A DNA stretch of 64,000 nucleotides, taken from positions 1 to 64,000 of the forward strand of contig JAKVCO010000011.1 of the NCBI GenBank assembly GCA_022448245.1, read 5' to 3'. The notes below the pieces were generated by a model. It was not told where the DNA came from. It saw only the letters and a list, made by a program, of their open reading frames with translations, and did not search any database. Position numbers and translations under genes: made by a program. The stretch comes from Paracoccaceae bacterium. Its GTDB lineage: Bacteria > Pseudomonadota > Alphaproteobacteria > Rhodobacterales > Rhodobacteraceae. This document shows, piece by piece, positions 45,087-54,098 of this stretch; within the stretch, counting starts at the first letter, position 1, and each line of letters begins with the position of its first letter.

Positions 45087-45674
45087 ATGCACGGGTTAGT
45101 AAGCCGCGCGCTTCAGAGTTTTTTGCGCGAAACATATGGTCCGGATGTATGGACCGAGATCATTCAGAAGGCCGACTTAGGATATACCTCTTTTGAGTCG
45201 ATGCTGATGTATGAGGAAGAAGAGACGCTGGCGGTGCTCGATCATGCTACCGCGCGGCTCGGCAAAACCCGTGAAGACCTGCTTGAGGATTTGGGCACCT
45301 ACCTGGTGAGCCATCCGAACACGAAGGCGCTTCGACGGTTGCTGCGCTTCGGCGGCGAAGACTTTCTGGAGTTTCTGCATTCCCTGGATGACCTGCCGGG
45401 GCGCGCGCGTCTCGCGGTGCCTGATCTGGCCCTGCCGGCGCTTGAGCTGCGGGAGGTGGATGACACCACCTTCACTCTGATTTGCGGCAATGAGATTCTC
45501 GGCTTTGGCCACGTGATGATGGGCATTCTGCGCGCCATGGCCGACGACTACGGGGCGCTGGCCTTCCTTGAGCTCGATGAGAGCGAGCAGAGCCATGGGG
45601 CGCTGCGCGTCATTCTACTTGATGAAGCCTTCGCGGAGGGCCGCTCCTTCGAATTGGCGCGAGAGGCAAGCTAA
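45087..45674 (+). CDS. H-NOX-like (heme NO-binding family) protein lacking heme ligands
   Basis: A 195-residue protein starting MHGLVSRALQSFLRETYGPD, a clear H-NOX N-terminus; ATG 45087 follows CGAGGA. Canonical H-NOX proteins hold heme by a His about residue 102 and a Tyr-x-Ser-x-Arg motif. Here the equivalent of MDEVH in the Thermoanaerobacter protein reads LDDLP (Pro104), and no YxSxR occurs anywhere. Two other His (76, 98) are nearby but not at the ligand site. It probably does not bind heme in the normal way. One base separates it from the diguanylate cyclase gene. Confidence 0.82.
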   Translation: MHGLVSRALQSFLRETYGPDVWTEIIQKADLGYTSFESMLMYEEEETLAVLDHATARLGKTREDLLEDLGTYLVSHPNTKALRRLLRFGGEDFLEFLHSLDDLPGRARLAVPDLALPALELREVDDTTFTLICGNEILGFGHVMMGILRAMADDYGALAFLELDESEQSHGALRVILLDEAFAEGRSFELAREAS

Positions 45675-45675
45675 A

Positions 45676-46698
45676 ATGCTCGATTCTACTGTGATGGTGA
45701 ACCCGCTCGACGTTTTGTGCCCGATGCACATTGAAATCGCGGGGGATGGAACGATCAGCCATATGGGGCCGACGATCCAGAAATTCATGCCGGGGGCGGG
45801 GTCTCCGTTTTGCGAGGTGTTCGACATCATGCGGCCTGCATCGGTCAGCACGCTTGATGACATTCGCGCGCGCGTGGGCCTGCCTTTGCACCTGAGGCTG
45901 CGCAACGATCACCGCACGACGATGAAGGCGGTGGCAGTCCCGCATGGGGAGGGGGCGATTCTCAATCTGTCCTTCGGCATTTCGATTGTGGACGCGGTAG
46001 GGGACTACAGTCTGACCAGCCGCGACTTTGCGCCAACCGACCTCACGGTCGAGATGCTCTATCTGGCGGAAGCGGCCTCCGCCGCGATGCAGGAGAGCAG
46101 GGATCTGAATAGACGCCTGCAGGGCGCCAAGATCGCAGCGGAAGAGCAGGCGTTCACCGACACGCTCACGGGCCTAAAGAATCGCCGCGCGATGGATCAC
46201 ATCATGGGGCGCTACATTGCTTTGGGCGAAAGCTTTGCATGCATGCATCTGGACCTCGACTATTTCAAATCCATCAATGACACGTTTGGGCATGCCGCCG
46301 GGGACCACGTGTTGCAGGTCGTGGCGCGTATCCTCGTGGATGAAACGCGCGCGCAGGACACCGTGGCCCGCGTTGGCGGCGATGAATTTGTCCTCCTGAC
46401 TCACAAGATCGAGGAGCCGAAGACGCTGGACAAGATCGCCACGCGCATCATCGCGCGTTTGGAGGAACCGATTCCCTTCAACGGGGATACATGTCGAATC
46501 TCAGGCTCAGCTGGGACCACGCGCTCCAGCCACTACGAGGCGCCGACCATCGACGAGATACTGCATCACGCGGACGTGGCGCTTTATGCGTCCAAGCGAG
46601 GCGGACGCGCTCAGCACACGCATTTCGAAGAAAAGCTGCTGGAACTCGATATTTCAAAGCCCACGGGAGAGCGTGGCGCCGCACATCCGGACGCCTGA
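45676..46698 (+). CDS. diguanylate cyclase with HNOBA-like sensor domain
   Basis: A 340-residue c-di-GMP synthase. Residues 1-120 have the H-NOX-associated pattern (NPLDVLCPMHIEIAGDGTIS, then FCEVFDIMRPAS), the PAS-like partner of H-NOX. A helical linker (about 130-165) leads to the GGDEF domain with VGGDEF (about 233-238) and I-site RAQD five residues before. The start follows the H-NOX stop by one base, so the pair is co-translated and the H-NOX protein most likely controls this cyclase. Confidence 0.9.
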   Translation: MLDSTVMVNPLDVLCPMHIEIAGDGTISHMGPTIQKFMPGAGSPFCEVFDIMRPASVSTLDDIRARVGLPLHLRLRNDHRTTMKAVAVPHGEGAILNLSFGISIVDAVGDYSLTSRDFAPTDLTVEMLYLAEAASAAMQESRDLNRRLQGAKIAAEEQAFTDTLTGLKNRRAMDHIMGRYIALGESFACMHLDLDYFKSINDTFGHAAGDHVLQVVARILVDETRAQDTVARVGGDEFVLLTHKIEEPKTLDKIATRIIARLEEPIPFNGDTCRISGSAGTTRSSHYEAPTIDEILHHADVALYASKRGGRAQHTHFEEKLLELDISKPTGERGAAHPDA

Positions 46699-46752
46699 TG
46701 GCACAGCCAAGGGCTGTCGGCGATCTCGTGTCGATGTGACGGAAAACACCGA

Positions 46753-46827
46753 TGGTACTCCCTAGGGGAATCGAACCCCTCTTTCCAGGTTGAAAACCTG
46801 GCGTCCTAACCGATAGACGAAGGGAGC
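46753..46827 (-). tRNA. tRNA-Glu (anticodon TTC)
   Basis: On the minus strand the gene reads from GCTCCCT to AGGGAGT (7-bp acceptor with one G-T pair), discriminator A and encoded CCA. The anticodon loop contains TTTTCAA, giving TTC. The T arm GGTTCGATTCC is canonical. Confidence 0.97.
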
Positions 46828-46914
46828 ACGCAACGGTGTGACGCGGTAGATAGAAAACCTCCCGGGTCAGGGCAAGCCGAAACTGCACCTTTTTTTCCGA
46901 ATTATTTGTCTGGC

Positions 46915-48672
46915 TCAATCTGCCGCAGCCGCGTCCTCGACTCGAAGCTGCGCTGTGACCCGTCCTTGCCAGCGATTGAGGTCCAAACGGCCCGCAACGT
47001 GGATCAGTCCGCCTTGAGCCGCCTCAAGCGCTGGGCCGAGGGCACCGTCGAAGGCACCGAAGACGATGGCGTCCAATGTCCGCCCGGGTGCTGCGCCCAA
47101 GGTTAGCTTGAGGTGGCTTTCGCCGACGCGTTTGGCGAACTTGAGTGGGACTGAGGCCAGGGCGAAACGCGGGGCGGGAGCACTGGCGCCGAAGGGACCA
47201 GCTTTCTCGATGTCTTCAATCAGCTCGGGCGTCACAGCCCCCGGCATCAGCACGCCGTCGCACCGCAGATCCCTGGGACCGCGCGCGCCTGCGCCTTGGC
47301 GTGCCAAAAGCTCCTCAAGCCGGGCCATGGCCGGTTCAAGCTGCGCGCGGCTAAGAGAAAGGCCCGCCGCCATTTTGTGGCCGCCCCCTTTTTCAATGAG
47401 CCCCTCAGAGGCCAACCTCTGGATTGAGGCGCCGAGGTCAACGCCCGGCACCGAGCGGCCAGAGCCTTTGCCGTCTTCGCCGTCGAAACCGATCACGACG
47501 CTGGGTCGGTCCATATGTTCCTTGAGCCGCGAGGCAACGATACCCACGACGCCCGGATGCCAGCCATCGCCGGCAGCCCAGGCAAGCGCCCCCTCGTTCC
47601 CGCGGTCCTCTGCCTGACCGATCGCGGCCTGACGCACGGCGGCCTCGATGTCGCGCCGCTCGCTATTAAGGGCCTCAAGACGCTCTGACAGGGCGGCAGC
47701 CTCGTGGGGATCGCTGGTGGACAGAAGACGCGCGCCGAGGTCAGCGGCGCCAATGCGGCCGCCCGCGTTGATACGCGGCCCGAGCACATAGCCCAGGTGG
47801 TAGGACGTGGGCGCAGTGTCGAGGCGTGCGACATCCGACAGCGCGGTCAGTCCTATGCGGCGGCGCTGGCCCATGACTTTCAGGCCCTGGCGTACAAAGG
47901 CGCGGTTCACGCCTGTCAAAGGCGCCACATCTGCCACTGTCGCAAGGCCCACAAGATCGAGCATGCTGAGCAAATCAGGGCTCTTCGCGCCGCTCTCGCG
48001 AAGCTGACGACCGGCCTCAACCAGCATCAGGAATACAACTGCGGCGGCGCATAGATGGCCCAAGTCTCCGCTTTCGTCCTGCCGGTTCGGGTTCACCACA
48101 GCCATCGCATCAGGCAACGTCTCGGCGCCCAAGTGGTGGTCGAGAACGATGACATCGGCGCCCTCAGCGGCCGCGATCGGACCATGAGAAAGCGTGCCGC
48201 AATCCACGCAAATGATCAGATCATGATCTGCCGCCAGCGCCCGCATGGCCGCGTCGTTGGGGCCGTACCCCTCATCAATGCGGTCCGGCACATAGAGTGT
48301 GGCGTGAAGGCCTAAAGTGCGGAGCCAAGTGATCAGCAATGCGGCCGACGTTCCGCCGTCCACGTCGTAGTCCGCGAACACGGCGATCCGCTGCCGTGCG
48401 GAGACGGCGGTGAGGAAACGGGTGGCAGCTTTCTCCATATCCTTCAGCGACCGGGGGTCGGGAAGGAGGTCGCGCAGTTGGGGTTCGAGGAACCCCGGCG
48501 CGTCCTGAGCGCTTACCCCGCGTTGCGCGAGAACCGAGCAGAGCGGCAGCGGAAGGCCAAGCTCCTGCGCGAGGGCCTCAGCGCGGCGCGCAACCTCGGC
48601 ATCCGGCCCAAGCCAGCGACGCCCCGTGAAGGAGCTCTCAACGTCAAGGAAGGCAGAAGACTGATCTAGCAT
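46915..48672 (-). CDS. recJ: single-stranded-DNA-specific exonuclease RecJ
   Basis: A 5'-3' exonuclease of recombination and mismatch repair, 585 residues. The DHH motifs are present: FADYDVDGGTSA (about 96-107), DCGT, VLDHH and the DHHA1 element GGGHKMAAGLSL. The start at 48672 (MLDQSSAFLDVE) is chosen over a GTG seven codons upstream; neither has a strong ribosome site. It lies after glpX on the same strand, separated by a hairpin. Confidence 0.95.
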   Translation of the reverse strand: MLDQSSAFLDVESSFTGRRWLGPDAEVARRAEALAQELGLPLPLCSVLAQRGVSAQDAPGFLEPQLRDLLPDPRSLKDMEKAATRFLTAVSARQRIAVFADYDVDGGTSAALLITWLRTLGLHATLYVPDRIDEGYGPNDAAMRALAADHDLIICVDCGTLSHGPIAAAEGADVIVLDHHLGAETLPDAMAVVNPNRQDESGDLGHLCAAAVVFLMLVEAGRQLRESGAKSPDLLSMLDLVGLATVADVAPLTGVNRAFVRQGLKVMGQRRRIGLTALSDVARLDTAPTSYHLGYVLGPRINAGGRIGAADLGARLLSTSDPHEAAALSERLEALNSERRDIEAAVRQAAIGQAEDRGNEGALAWAAGDGWHPGVVGIVASRLKEHMDRPSVVIGFDGEDGKGSGRSVPGVDLGASIQRLASEGLIEKGGGHKMAAGLSLSRAQLEPAMARLEELLARQGAGARGPRDLRCDGVLMPGAVTPELIEDIEKAGPFGASAPAPRFALASVPLKFAKRVGESHLKLTLGAAPGRTLDAIVFGAFDGALGPALEAAQGGLIHVAGRLDLNRWQGRVTAQLRVEDAAAAD

Positions 48673-48716
48673 GGCAGTATTTTGGGGTTTCACCCAGGAA
48701 GACTACCAAATAGTGT

Positions 48717-48744
48717 GCCCGCCCGGCAAGCACGCCGGACGGGC
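48717..48744 (-). terminator. terminator hairpin after glpX
   Basis: GCCCGTCCGGC and GCCGGGCGGGC (minus strand) pair over 11 positions with one G-T and a 6-base loop, 14 bases after the glpX stop. The following sequence is not very T-rich. Confidence 0.6.
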
Positions 48745-48757
48745 TATCCACAGAACT

Positions 48758-49720
48758 TTATTGAACCGGGTTGCGGTAGACCATGCGTCGCACCGAGCCG
48801 GTCTTGGAGCGCATCAGCACCGTCTCAGCGGTCAGATGGCCGACTTCGCGCTTGATCCCGGGCAGGAGCGAGCCGTCGGTGACACCCGTGGCAGCAAAGA
48901 TCACATCGCCCTGGACGAGCTCATCGCGGGTGTAAATCCGGTCGAGGTCTTTGATCCCCGCCTTCTCGGCGCGGCCGCGTTCGTCGTCGTTGCGGAAGGT
49001 GAGGCGGCCCCAAAACTGGCCGCCCATGCACTTCAGCGCGGCAGCGGCCAGAACGCCCTCAGGCGCGCCGCCGAGGCCCATGTACATGTCGATGCCGGTG
49101 AGCTCGGGCTCTGCGCAGTGCATGACGCCTGCGACGTCGCCGTCGGTGATCAGGCGGATTGCGGCACCGGTGGCGCGCACTTCGTCGATCATCTCCTGGT
49201 GGCGATCACGCTCGAGGATACAGACGGTGATGTCCTCGGTGGAGCAAGCTTTCGCGCGGGCCATACGCTTGACGCGCTCGCCATAGGCCATGTCGAGCGT
49301 CACAACGTTGGGCATGAAGCCCGGGCCGATGGCCAGCTTTTCCATGTAGACGTCGGGGGCGTGCAAAAGCGATCCACGCGGGCCCATGGCGATCACCGTC
49401 AGCGCGTTCGGCATGTCTTTGGCCGTCAGCGTCGTGCCTTCGAGCGGGTCGAGGGCGATGTCGATTTCGGGACCTGTGCCGATGCCCACCTCTTCACCGA
49501 TATAGAGCATGGGCGCCTCGTCGCGCTCACCCTCACCGATGACCACGCGGCCTTGGATCTCAAGCAGGTTCAGCTGTTCGCGCATGGCGTTCACGGCGGC
49601 CTGGTCAGCGGCTTTCTCGTCCCCGCGGCCGATCCAGTCGGCAGAGGCGAGGGCGGCGGCCTCGGACACACGTGCGAGGCCAAGCAACAGCAGGCGATCC
49701 TTGAATTCTTCAGTGGCCAT
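48758..49720 (-). CDS. glpX: fructose-1,6-bisphosphatase class II
   Basis: A lithium-sensitive-type phosphatase of 320 residues for gluconeogenesis. Metal and phosphate motifs: RVVIGEGERDEAP (about 58-70), DIALDPLEGTT (about 85-95), and GLGGAPEGVLAA. The N-terminal DWIGRGDEKAAD is typical. It lies 14 bases downstream of hom on the same strand, an association of the threonine and gluconeogenic genes seen in other alphaproteobacteria. Confidence 0.95.
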   Translation of the reverse strand: MATEEFKDRLLLLGLARVSEAAALASADWIGRGDEKAADQAAVNAMREQLNLLEIQGRVVIGEGERDEAPMLYIGEEVGIGTGPEIDIALDPLEGTTLTAKDMPNALTVIAMGPRGSLLHAPDVYMEKLAIGPGFMPNVVTLDMAYGERVKRMARAKACSTEDITVCILERDRHQEMIDEVRATGAAIRLITDGDVAGVMHCAEPELTGIDMYMGLGGAPEGVLAAAALKCMGGQFWGRLTFRNDDERGRAEKAGIKDLDRIYTRDELVQGDVIFAATGVTDGSLLPGIKREVGHLTAETVLMRSKTGSVRRMVYRNPVQ

Positions 49721-49734
49721 GGGAAAGATCCTTC

Positions 49735-51021
49735 TTAAACGGCTTCGATGCGCAATGTGACCGGCGCGCCAGAGACGGCGTCCGTTGCTTCAAAGTCTTT
49801 GAGCGCGGCGTCGATGTCGGCGCGCGTGGTTTTGTGTGTGACGATCAGCACGGGCGCGGTCTCTTCGTCGTGGCCGTACTGGCGCATGCGATCGATAGAG
49901 ATACCTGCTTCGCCCAGGATGGCTGCGACTTTCGCCAGCGCGCCTGGCTTGTCGACGAGCTGCATCCGCAGATAGTAGGGCGCGGCCGTCACCGCGCGGG
50001 CGGGCTGCGATTTGGTCAGGCTCGTGGCTGGCTGGCCGAAGGTCGACAGGCGGGTGCCACGCGCGATGTCGAGGATGTCGGACATGACAGCGGAGGCCGT
50101 GGGGCCCTCACCGGCGCCTGCGCCGCGCAAAACGATCTGGCCCACGTCAGAGCCTTCGAGCACGACCATGTTCGTCCCGCCATCGAGCTGACCAAGCGGC
50201 GAGGTGTCGGGCACAAGGCAAGGCGACATGCGCTGCTCCAGCCCCCGGCCGGTCAGCTGAGCCACGCCCAGAAGCTTGATCTTGTAGCCCATGTCGGCGG
50301 CTTGGCGGATGTCTTCGATGGTGATGCGGTCTATCCCCTCGAGCTCCACACCCGGGAAATCCACCTGCGTGCCGAAAGCGATGGAGCTCAAAAGCGACAG
50401 CTTGTGACCTGCATCGATGCCGCCCACGTCGAGCGTCGGATCAGCTTCAAGGTATCCCAGCGCGTCGGCTTCTGCGAAGACTTCGTCGTAGGGCAGGCCC
50501 GCGCTCTCCATCCGGGTAAGGATGTAGTTACAGGTGCCGTTCATGACGCCCATGACGCGGGTCATCTCGTTACCTGCAAGGCCTTCGGTGAGCGCTTTGA
50601 TCACCGGGATGCCACCCGCGACAGCCGCCTCGAAACGCAGCACTTTGCCTGCGGCCTCGGCGGTTTCACCCAGCGCTTGGCCATGAAGGGCGAGCATTGC
50701 TTTGTTGGCGGTGACCACATCTTTGCCCGCGGCCAGTGCTGCCTTGGTCGCGGCTTTGGCGGGCCCGTCTGAGCCGCCCATGAGTTCGACGAACACATCC
50801 ACATCTTCGCGGGTGGCCATGGCGACGGGGTCATCTTCCCAGGCGTAGCCCGAGAGCGGGACGCCGCGGTCTTTGTCTTTGGATCGGGCGGATACGGCGA
50901 CGATTTCGACCGTGCGGCCCGTGCGTGCCTCGATCAACGCGGCATGACGGCGGATCATCTTAATGACGCCGACGCCTACGGTACCAAGACCAGCAATGGC
51001 GATGCGAAGGGGTGCGGACAT
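49735..51021 (-). CDS. hom: homoserine dehydrogenase
   Basis: Reduces aspartate semialdehyde to homoserine for threonine and methionine synthesis. The 428 residues comprise an NAD domain (IAGLGTVGVGVIKMI, 9-23), a catalytic domain with GIDAGHKLSLLSSIAFG, and a C-terminal ACT domain (about 350-428), so feedback inhibition by threonine is likely. First gene of a unit with glpX. Confidence 0.96.
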   Translation of the reverse strand: MSAPLRIAIAGLGTVGVGVIKMIRRHAALIEARTGRTVEIVAVSARSKDKDRGVPLSGYAWEDDPVAMATREDVDVFVELMGGSDGPAKAATKAALAAGKDVVTANKAMLALHGQALGETAEAAGKVLRFEAAVAGGIPVIKALTEGLAGNEMTRVMGVMNGTCNYILTRMESAGLPYDEVFAEADALGYLEADPTLDVGGIDAGHKLSLLSSIAFGTQVDFPGVELEGIDRITIEDIRQAADMGYKIKLLGVAQLTGRGLEQRMSPCLVPDTSPLGQLDGGTNMVVLEGSDVGQIVLRGAGAGEGPTASAVMSDILDIARGTRLSTFGQPATSLTKSQPARAVTAAPYYLRMQLVDKPGALAKVAAILGEAGISIDRMRQYGHDEETAPVLIVTHKTTRADIDAALKDFEATDAVSGAPVTLRIEAV

Positions 51022-51076
51022 ATGGGCCTCCTGAACTTCACTTCCCTTTAGGCGGGGAGCGTCAGAGGTGCAATCG

Positions 51077-51355
51077 CTAGCCGGGCTCTCCGATGAGGCT
51101 GGTGCGGTCGCCCGAGGTGAAGATTGGCCCGCGAAGGGCGTCTGCCCGCGCGCGCAGCCGTGCGAGACGCCCAGCGAGGGGCGAGGCAGGGGCTGCGATC
51201 TCCTGCGGGAGCTCGGCGGTGACGGCGGCGAGTTCGTCTGCCGTCAGGAAATCAAGAAAAGGTGCGTTCGAGGCGCGGCTGCCGCTGATCTCGGGCGGCA
51301 AATCAGGAGCCGCGCAACCGGCAAGAAGAAAGAGTGTGACAACGACGTAGCGCAT
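51077..51355 (-). CDS. small lipoprotein, unknown
   Basis: A 92-residue protein starting MRYVVVTLFLLAGCAAPDLP, with lipobox LAGC at 11-14, so the mature chain begins at Cys14 and is lipid-anchored; the residue after Cys is Ala, favouring the outer membrane. A helical mature part of about 78 residues has no known motif. An earlier in-frame start at 51391 would spoil the signal peptide. Confidence 0.7.
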   Translation of the reverse strand: MRYVVVTLFLLAGCAAPDLPPEISGSRASNAPFLDFLTADELAAVTAELPQEIAAPASPLAGRLARLRARADALRGPIFTSGDRTSLIGEPG

Positions 51356-51432
51356 GGCAACGTTTCTAGGGGTGGGGCGCCCGCCGGGCAAGCGGTGCTT
51401 GATTTGAACGCTCGTTCAGTTACCCATGAGGC

Positions 51433-52002
51433 ATGGCGCGCAAAACCGGCTCTCATTCCGATATCACGCGACCGCGCATTCAGGCGGCGGCGCTGCGTCT
51501 GTTCGCGCAGCATGGTTATGCGGCCGTCTCCATGCGCCAGATCGCGGCAGAGGTCGGGGTGCAGGCAGGTGCGATCTACAACTACGTCCCGCACAAGCAG
51601 GCGCTGCTGTTCGAACTGCTCAAGACTCACATGGAGGATCTTCTCGTCGCCAATGCGGAGGCGGTGAGCGGGAGTGGGCCAAAAGCGCTCGATGACTTCG
51701 TACGCTTTCACATCCTCTACCACCTTGAGCGCGTGGACCTCGTCTTCATCTCCTACATGGAGCTGCGCGCGCTGGAGCCGGACAATTTCGCGGAAATCGA
51801 ACGCCTGAGACGCGCCTATGAGGATCGTCTTGAAGCCATTCTGGACGGGATGGATCTGAGTGACACGAAGCTCGCCACGCTCGCGCTTATCGCGATGCTC
51901 ACGGGCGTGACGAACTGGTTCCGCGAAGAGGGGCGTCTAAGCCCCGATGATGTGGCTGAAACCTACGTTGCCATGGCCCGACGCCTCGCTGGCGCCGCCT
52001 AG
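51433..52002 (+). CDS. TetR-family transcriptional regulator
   Basis: A 189-residue repressor: N-terminal helix-turn-helix at about 28-55 (VSMRQIAAEVGVQAGAIYNY) and a helical ligand domain behind it. It resembles regulators of fatty-acid or aromatic CoA metabolism by N-terminal pattern, but the ligand is unknown. It is transcribed away from the lipoprotein gene and 66 bases ahead of the dehydrogenase gene, which may be its target. Confidence 0.88.
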   Translation: MARKTGSHSDITRPRIQAAALRLFAQHGYAAVSMRQIAAEVGVQAGAIYNYVPHKQALLFELLKTHMEDLLVANAEAVSGSGPKALDDFVRFHILYHLERVDLVFISYMELRALEPDNFAEIERLRRAYEDRLEAILDGMDLSDTKLATLALIAMLTGVTNWFREEGRLSPDDVAETYVAMARRLAGAA

Positions 52003-52068
52003 GTGTCGCAAACGGGCGCGCGCGCCCAATCCCTGCGGCTTTGAGTGGGCGCAACAGGGGAGAATACC

Positions 52069-53013
52069 ATGAAGATCGGATTTATCGGGCTCGGCAATGT
52101 CGGGGGCAAATTGTCGGGCAGCCTGCTGCGCAACGGCGTTGAGCTGAGCGTGCACGACCTCGACGCGGGGCTTGTCGCGGATTTCGTCGGGCGCGGTGCG
52201 GGCGAGGGTGGATCGCCGGTCGCTTTGATGCGCGACTGCGATGCCGTCATCACCTGCCTGCCGTCACCGGCAGCGAGCGACGCGGTGATGCGGGAAATGC
52301 TGCCAGAGGTCGTCCCCGGTAAAATCTGGATGGAGATGTCGACGACCGATGAGGCCGAGGTGAAGCGCTTGGGCGCGATGGTCATGGAAAAGGGCGGTGC
52401 TGCGGTGGATTGCCCGGTTTCTGGCGGCTGCCACCGGGCGGCAACGGGCAATATCTCCATCTTTGCTGGCTGTGATCGTGCCACTTTTGAACGGATCTTA
52501 CCGCTGCTCACCGTCATGGGGCGCCGCGTGCTGCACACGGGCGATCTGGGCTCGGCCTCTGTGCTGAAAGTCATCACCAACTATCTGGCGACGGCGAACC
52601 TCGTGAGTTGCGCCGAAGCGTTGACGGTGGCCAAAGGTGCAGGCATGGACCTCGGTACCGCCTACGAGGCGATCCGCATTTCATCGGGCACCTCCTTCGT
52701 GCACGAGACTGAGAGCCAAGTGATCCTGAACGGATCGCGCGATATCTCCTTCACCATGGACCTCGTCGCCAAAGATATCGGCCTCTTCCAGGAAGTGGCC
52801 GATCGCGCTGGTGTGCCGGTGGAGCTGAACCCCGAGCTTATCCGCATCTTCAACGACGGGATTGACCGCTATGGCCCGCGCGAGTTGTCGCCCAACATCA
52901 TCAAACGCTTGGAAGACGCGACAGGCCTTGATATCCGCGCGCCGGGCTTCCCGCCTGAAATGCTCGATGACGAGCCGGAAGAAGCGGGCGGCGAGGTCAC
53001 TGTCGCGAGGTAG
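52069..53013 (+). CDS. beta-hydroxyacid dehydrogenase (3-hydroxyisobutyrate dehydrogenase-like)
   Basis: A 314-residue NAD(P) enzyme started at 52069 after GGGGAG. Family motifs: GFIGLGNVGGKL (4-15), substrate loop DCPVSGGCHRA (near 116-126), and catalytic-lysine helix VLKVITNYL. The substrate (hydroxyisobutyrate, tartronate semialdehyde or similar) cannot be set. It sits between a TetR gene and a small membrane protein gene as a likely unit. Confidence 0.9.
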   Translation: MKIGFIGLGNVGGKLSGSLLRNGVELSVHDLDAGLVADFVGRGAGEGGSPVALMRDCDAVITCLPSPAASDAVMREMLPEVVPGKIWMEMSTTDEAEVKRLGAMVMEKGGAAVDCPVSGGCHRAATGNISIFAGCDRATFERILPLLTVMGRRVLHTGDLGSASVLKVITNYLATANLVSCAEALTVAKGAGMDLGTAYEAIRISSGTSFVHETESQVILNGSRDISFTMDLVAKDIGLFQEVADRAGVPVELNPELIRIFNDGIDRYGPRELSPNIIKRLEDATGLDIRAPGFPPEMLDDEPEEAGGEVTVAR

Positions 53014-53016
53014 CAG

Positions 53017-53487
53017 ATGAACGACGAGGTAATCGCAACGCTGGGCGCATCGGCCCCGCGACGCATCTTTGCGAGCGGCGTGATGGGGATCCTGGGATTT
53101 CTGCTCTTTTACCTCGCAACCCTGGCAAATGCGGCTTTCCTTTGGAGCCTCGTGCTCTGCGGTCTCGCAGTCGGCGTGATCTGGATGGCGTGGTGGCAGT
53201 GGAAGATTACTGAGCAGGTGATCGAGCTGACGTCGACCGAATTGCGCACCTCGGGAGGGCTGACTCTCGCGCGGGTCGAGGATGTTACCGGCGTTGATCG
53301 TGGCGCGCTGGCGTTCAAACCTTCCCAGGGTTTTCTGGTGCGCACGCGCGAACCGCAGGATCGTGCCTATGCACCGGGCCTTTACTGGCGGATGGGCAAA
53401 TCTGTCGGGGTAGGGGGCGTGACCGGGGCTGGTCAGGGCAAGTTCATGGCCGAGCAACTGTCGGCCATGATTGGTCAGAAAGACTGA
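53017..53487 (+). CDS. small membrane protein, unknown (PH-domain-like tail)
   Basis: A 156-residue protein with two membrane segments (about 20-60, GILGFLLFYLATLANAAFLW and LCGLAVGVIWMAWW) and a C-terminal domain of about 90 residues (ITEQVIELTSTELRTSGG, then VEDVTGVDRGALAF) that resembles bacterial PH-like domains. It starts 3 bases after the dehydrogenase gene. Function unknown. Confidence 0.65.
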   Translation: MNDEVIATLGASAPRRIFASGVMGILGFLLFYLATLANAAFLWSLVLCGLAVGVIWMAWWQWKITEQVIELTSTELRTSGGLTLARVEDVTGVDRGALAFKPSQGFLVRTREPQDRAYAPGLYWRMGKSVGVGGVTGAGQGKFMAEQLSAMIGQKD

Positions 53488-53491
53488 CGGC

Positions 53492-54094
53492 TTAGGTGGT
53501 GGGGCAGACCCATGCGGGCTCGGATTCCCACTTCACCTGCTCGGTGAAACGCGGACGCGTGAAGATCCAGTAGTCGAAGGTCTTCGCGGTCAGACCAACA
53601 TCCCAGAGCGGGGCGTAGTCCATGAATGTTTCTACGAGCACGGCCTGTTCACCCAACACGAGGATCGGCAGACGATCTTCGTTGGCGTCGAGTGTGGTGT
53701 CCGTGTGAACCGGATATTCGGCAGCCTTCGGACCCTGCACCATGGACCATGCAACGGCATAGCTGTCGGCGGAGGGCGAGAAGCACACGACCGTCACGCG
53801 CTGCGTTACCCGTTGGGGCGACCGCGTCATGAAGTTCGTCAGCTGGTAGACCGAGTTCAGATACGTCTGATCAATGGCGTCCTTTTCGCGAGAGATCGCG
53901 TCAGCCACAGCGTAGGTCACGCGCAGGCCGTCGGTCTGCTTCTTGAAGGCATCAAACATTACGAAGATGCCCAGATACGCCCAGAACAGGAGCGGGATCA
54001 CGAGGATGGCCTCGAGGGTCATCATGCCGCTTTGATCGTCGCGGAATGCCTTCAGGCGGTTGCCGAGCAGGCGGAACTTCTGCTTCATCGTCAT
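53492..54094 (-). CDS. TadE-like surface pilin-related protein (last of three)
   Basis: A 200-residue protein with the Tad-system N-terminus: short basic leader, DDQSGMMTLEAILVIPLLFW (about 19-38) as single membrane segment with Gly-x4-Glu prepilin-like pattern, then an exported domain with two Cys. Such proteins are TadE/TadF-type minor components of Flp pili. It lies 4 bases after the next TadE gene on the same strand. No tadA, tadB, rcpA or flp gene is in the window. Confidence 0.72.
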   Translation of the reverse strand: MTMKQKFRLLGNRLKAFRDDQSGMMTLEAILVIPLLFWAYLGIFVMFDAFKKQTDGLRVTYAVADAISREKDAIDQTYLNSVYQLTNFMTRSPQRVTQRVTVVCFSPSADSYAVAWSMVQGPKAAEYPVHTDTTLDANEDRLPILVLGEQAVLVETFMDYAPLWDVGLTAKTFDYWIFTRPRFTEQVKWESEPAWVCPTT

Positions 54095-54098
54095 GGGC

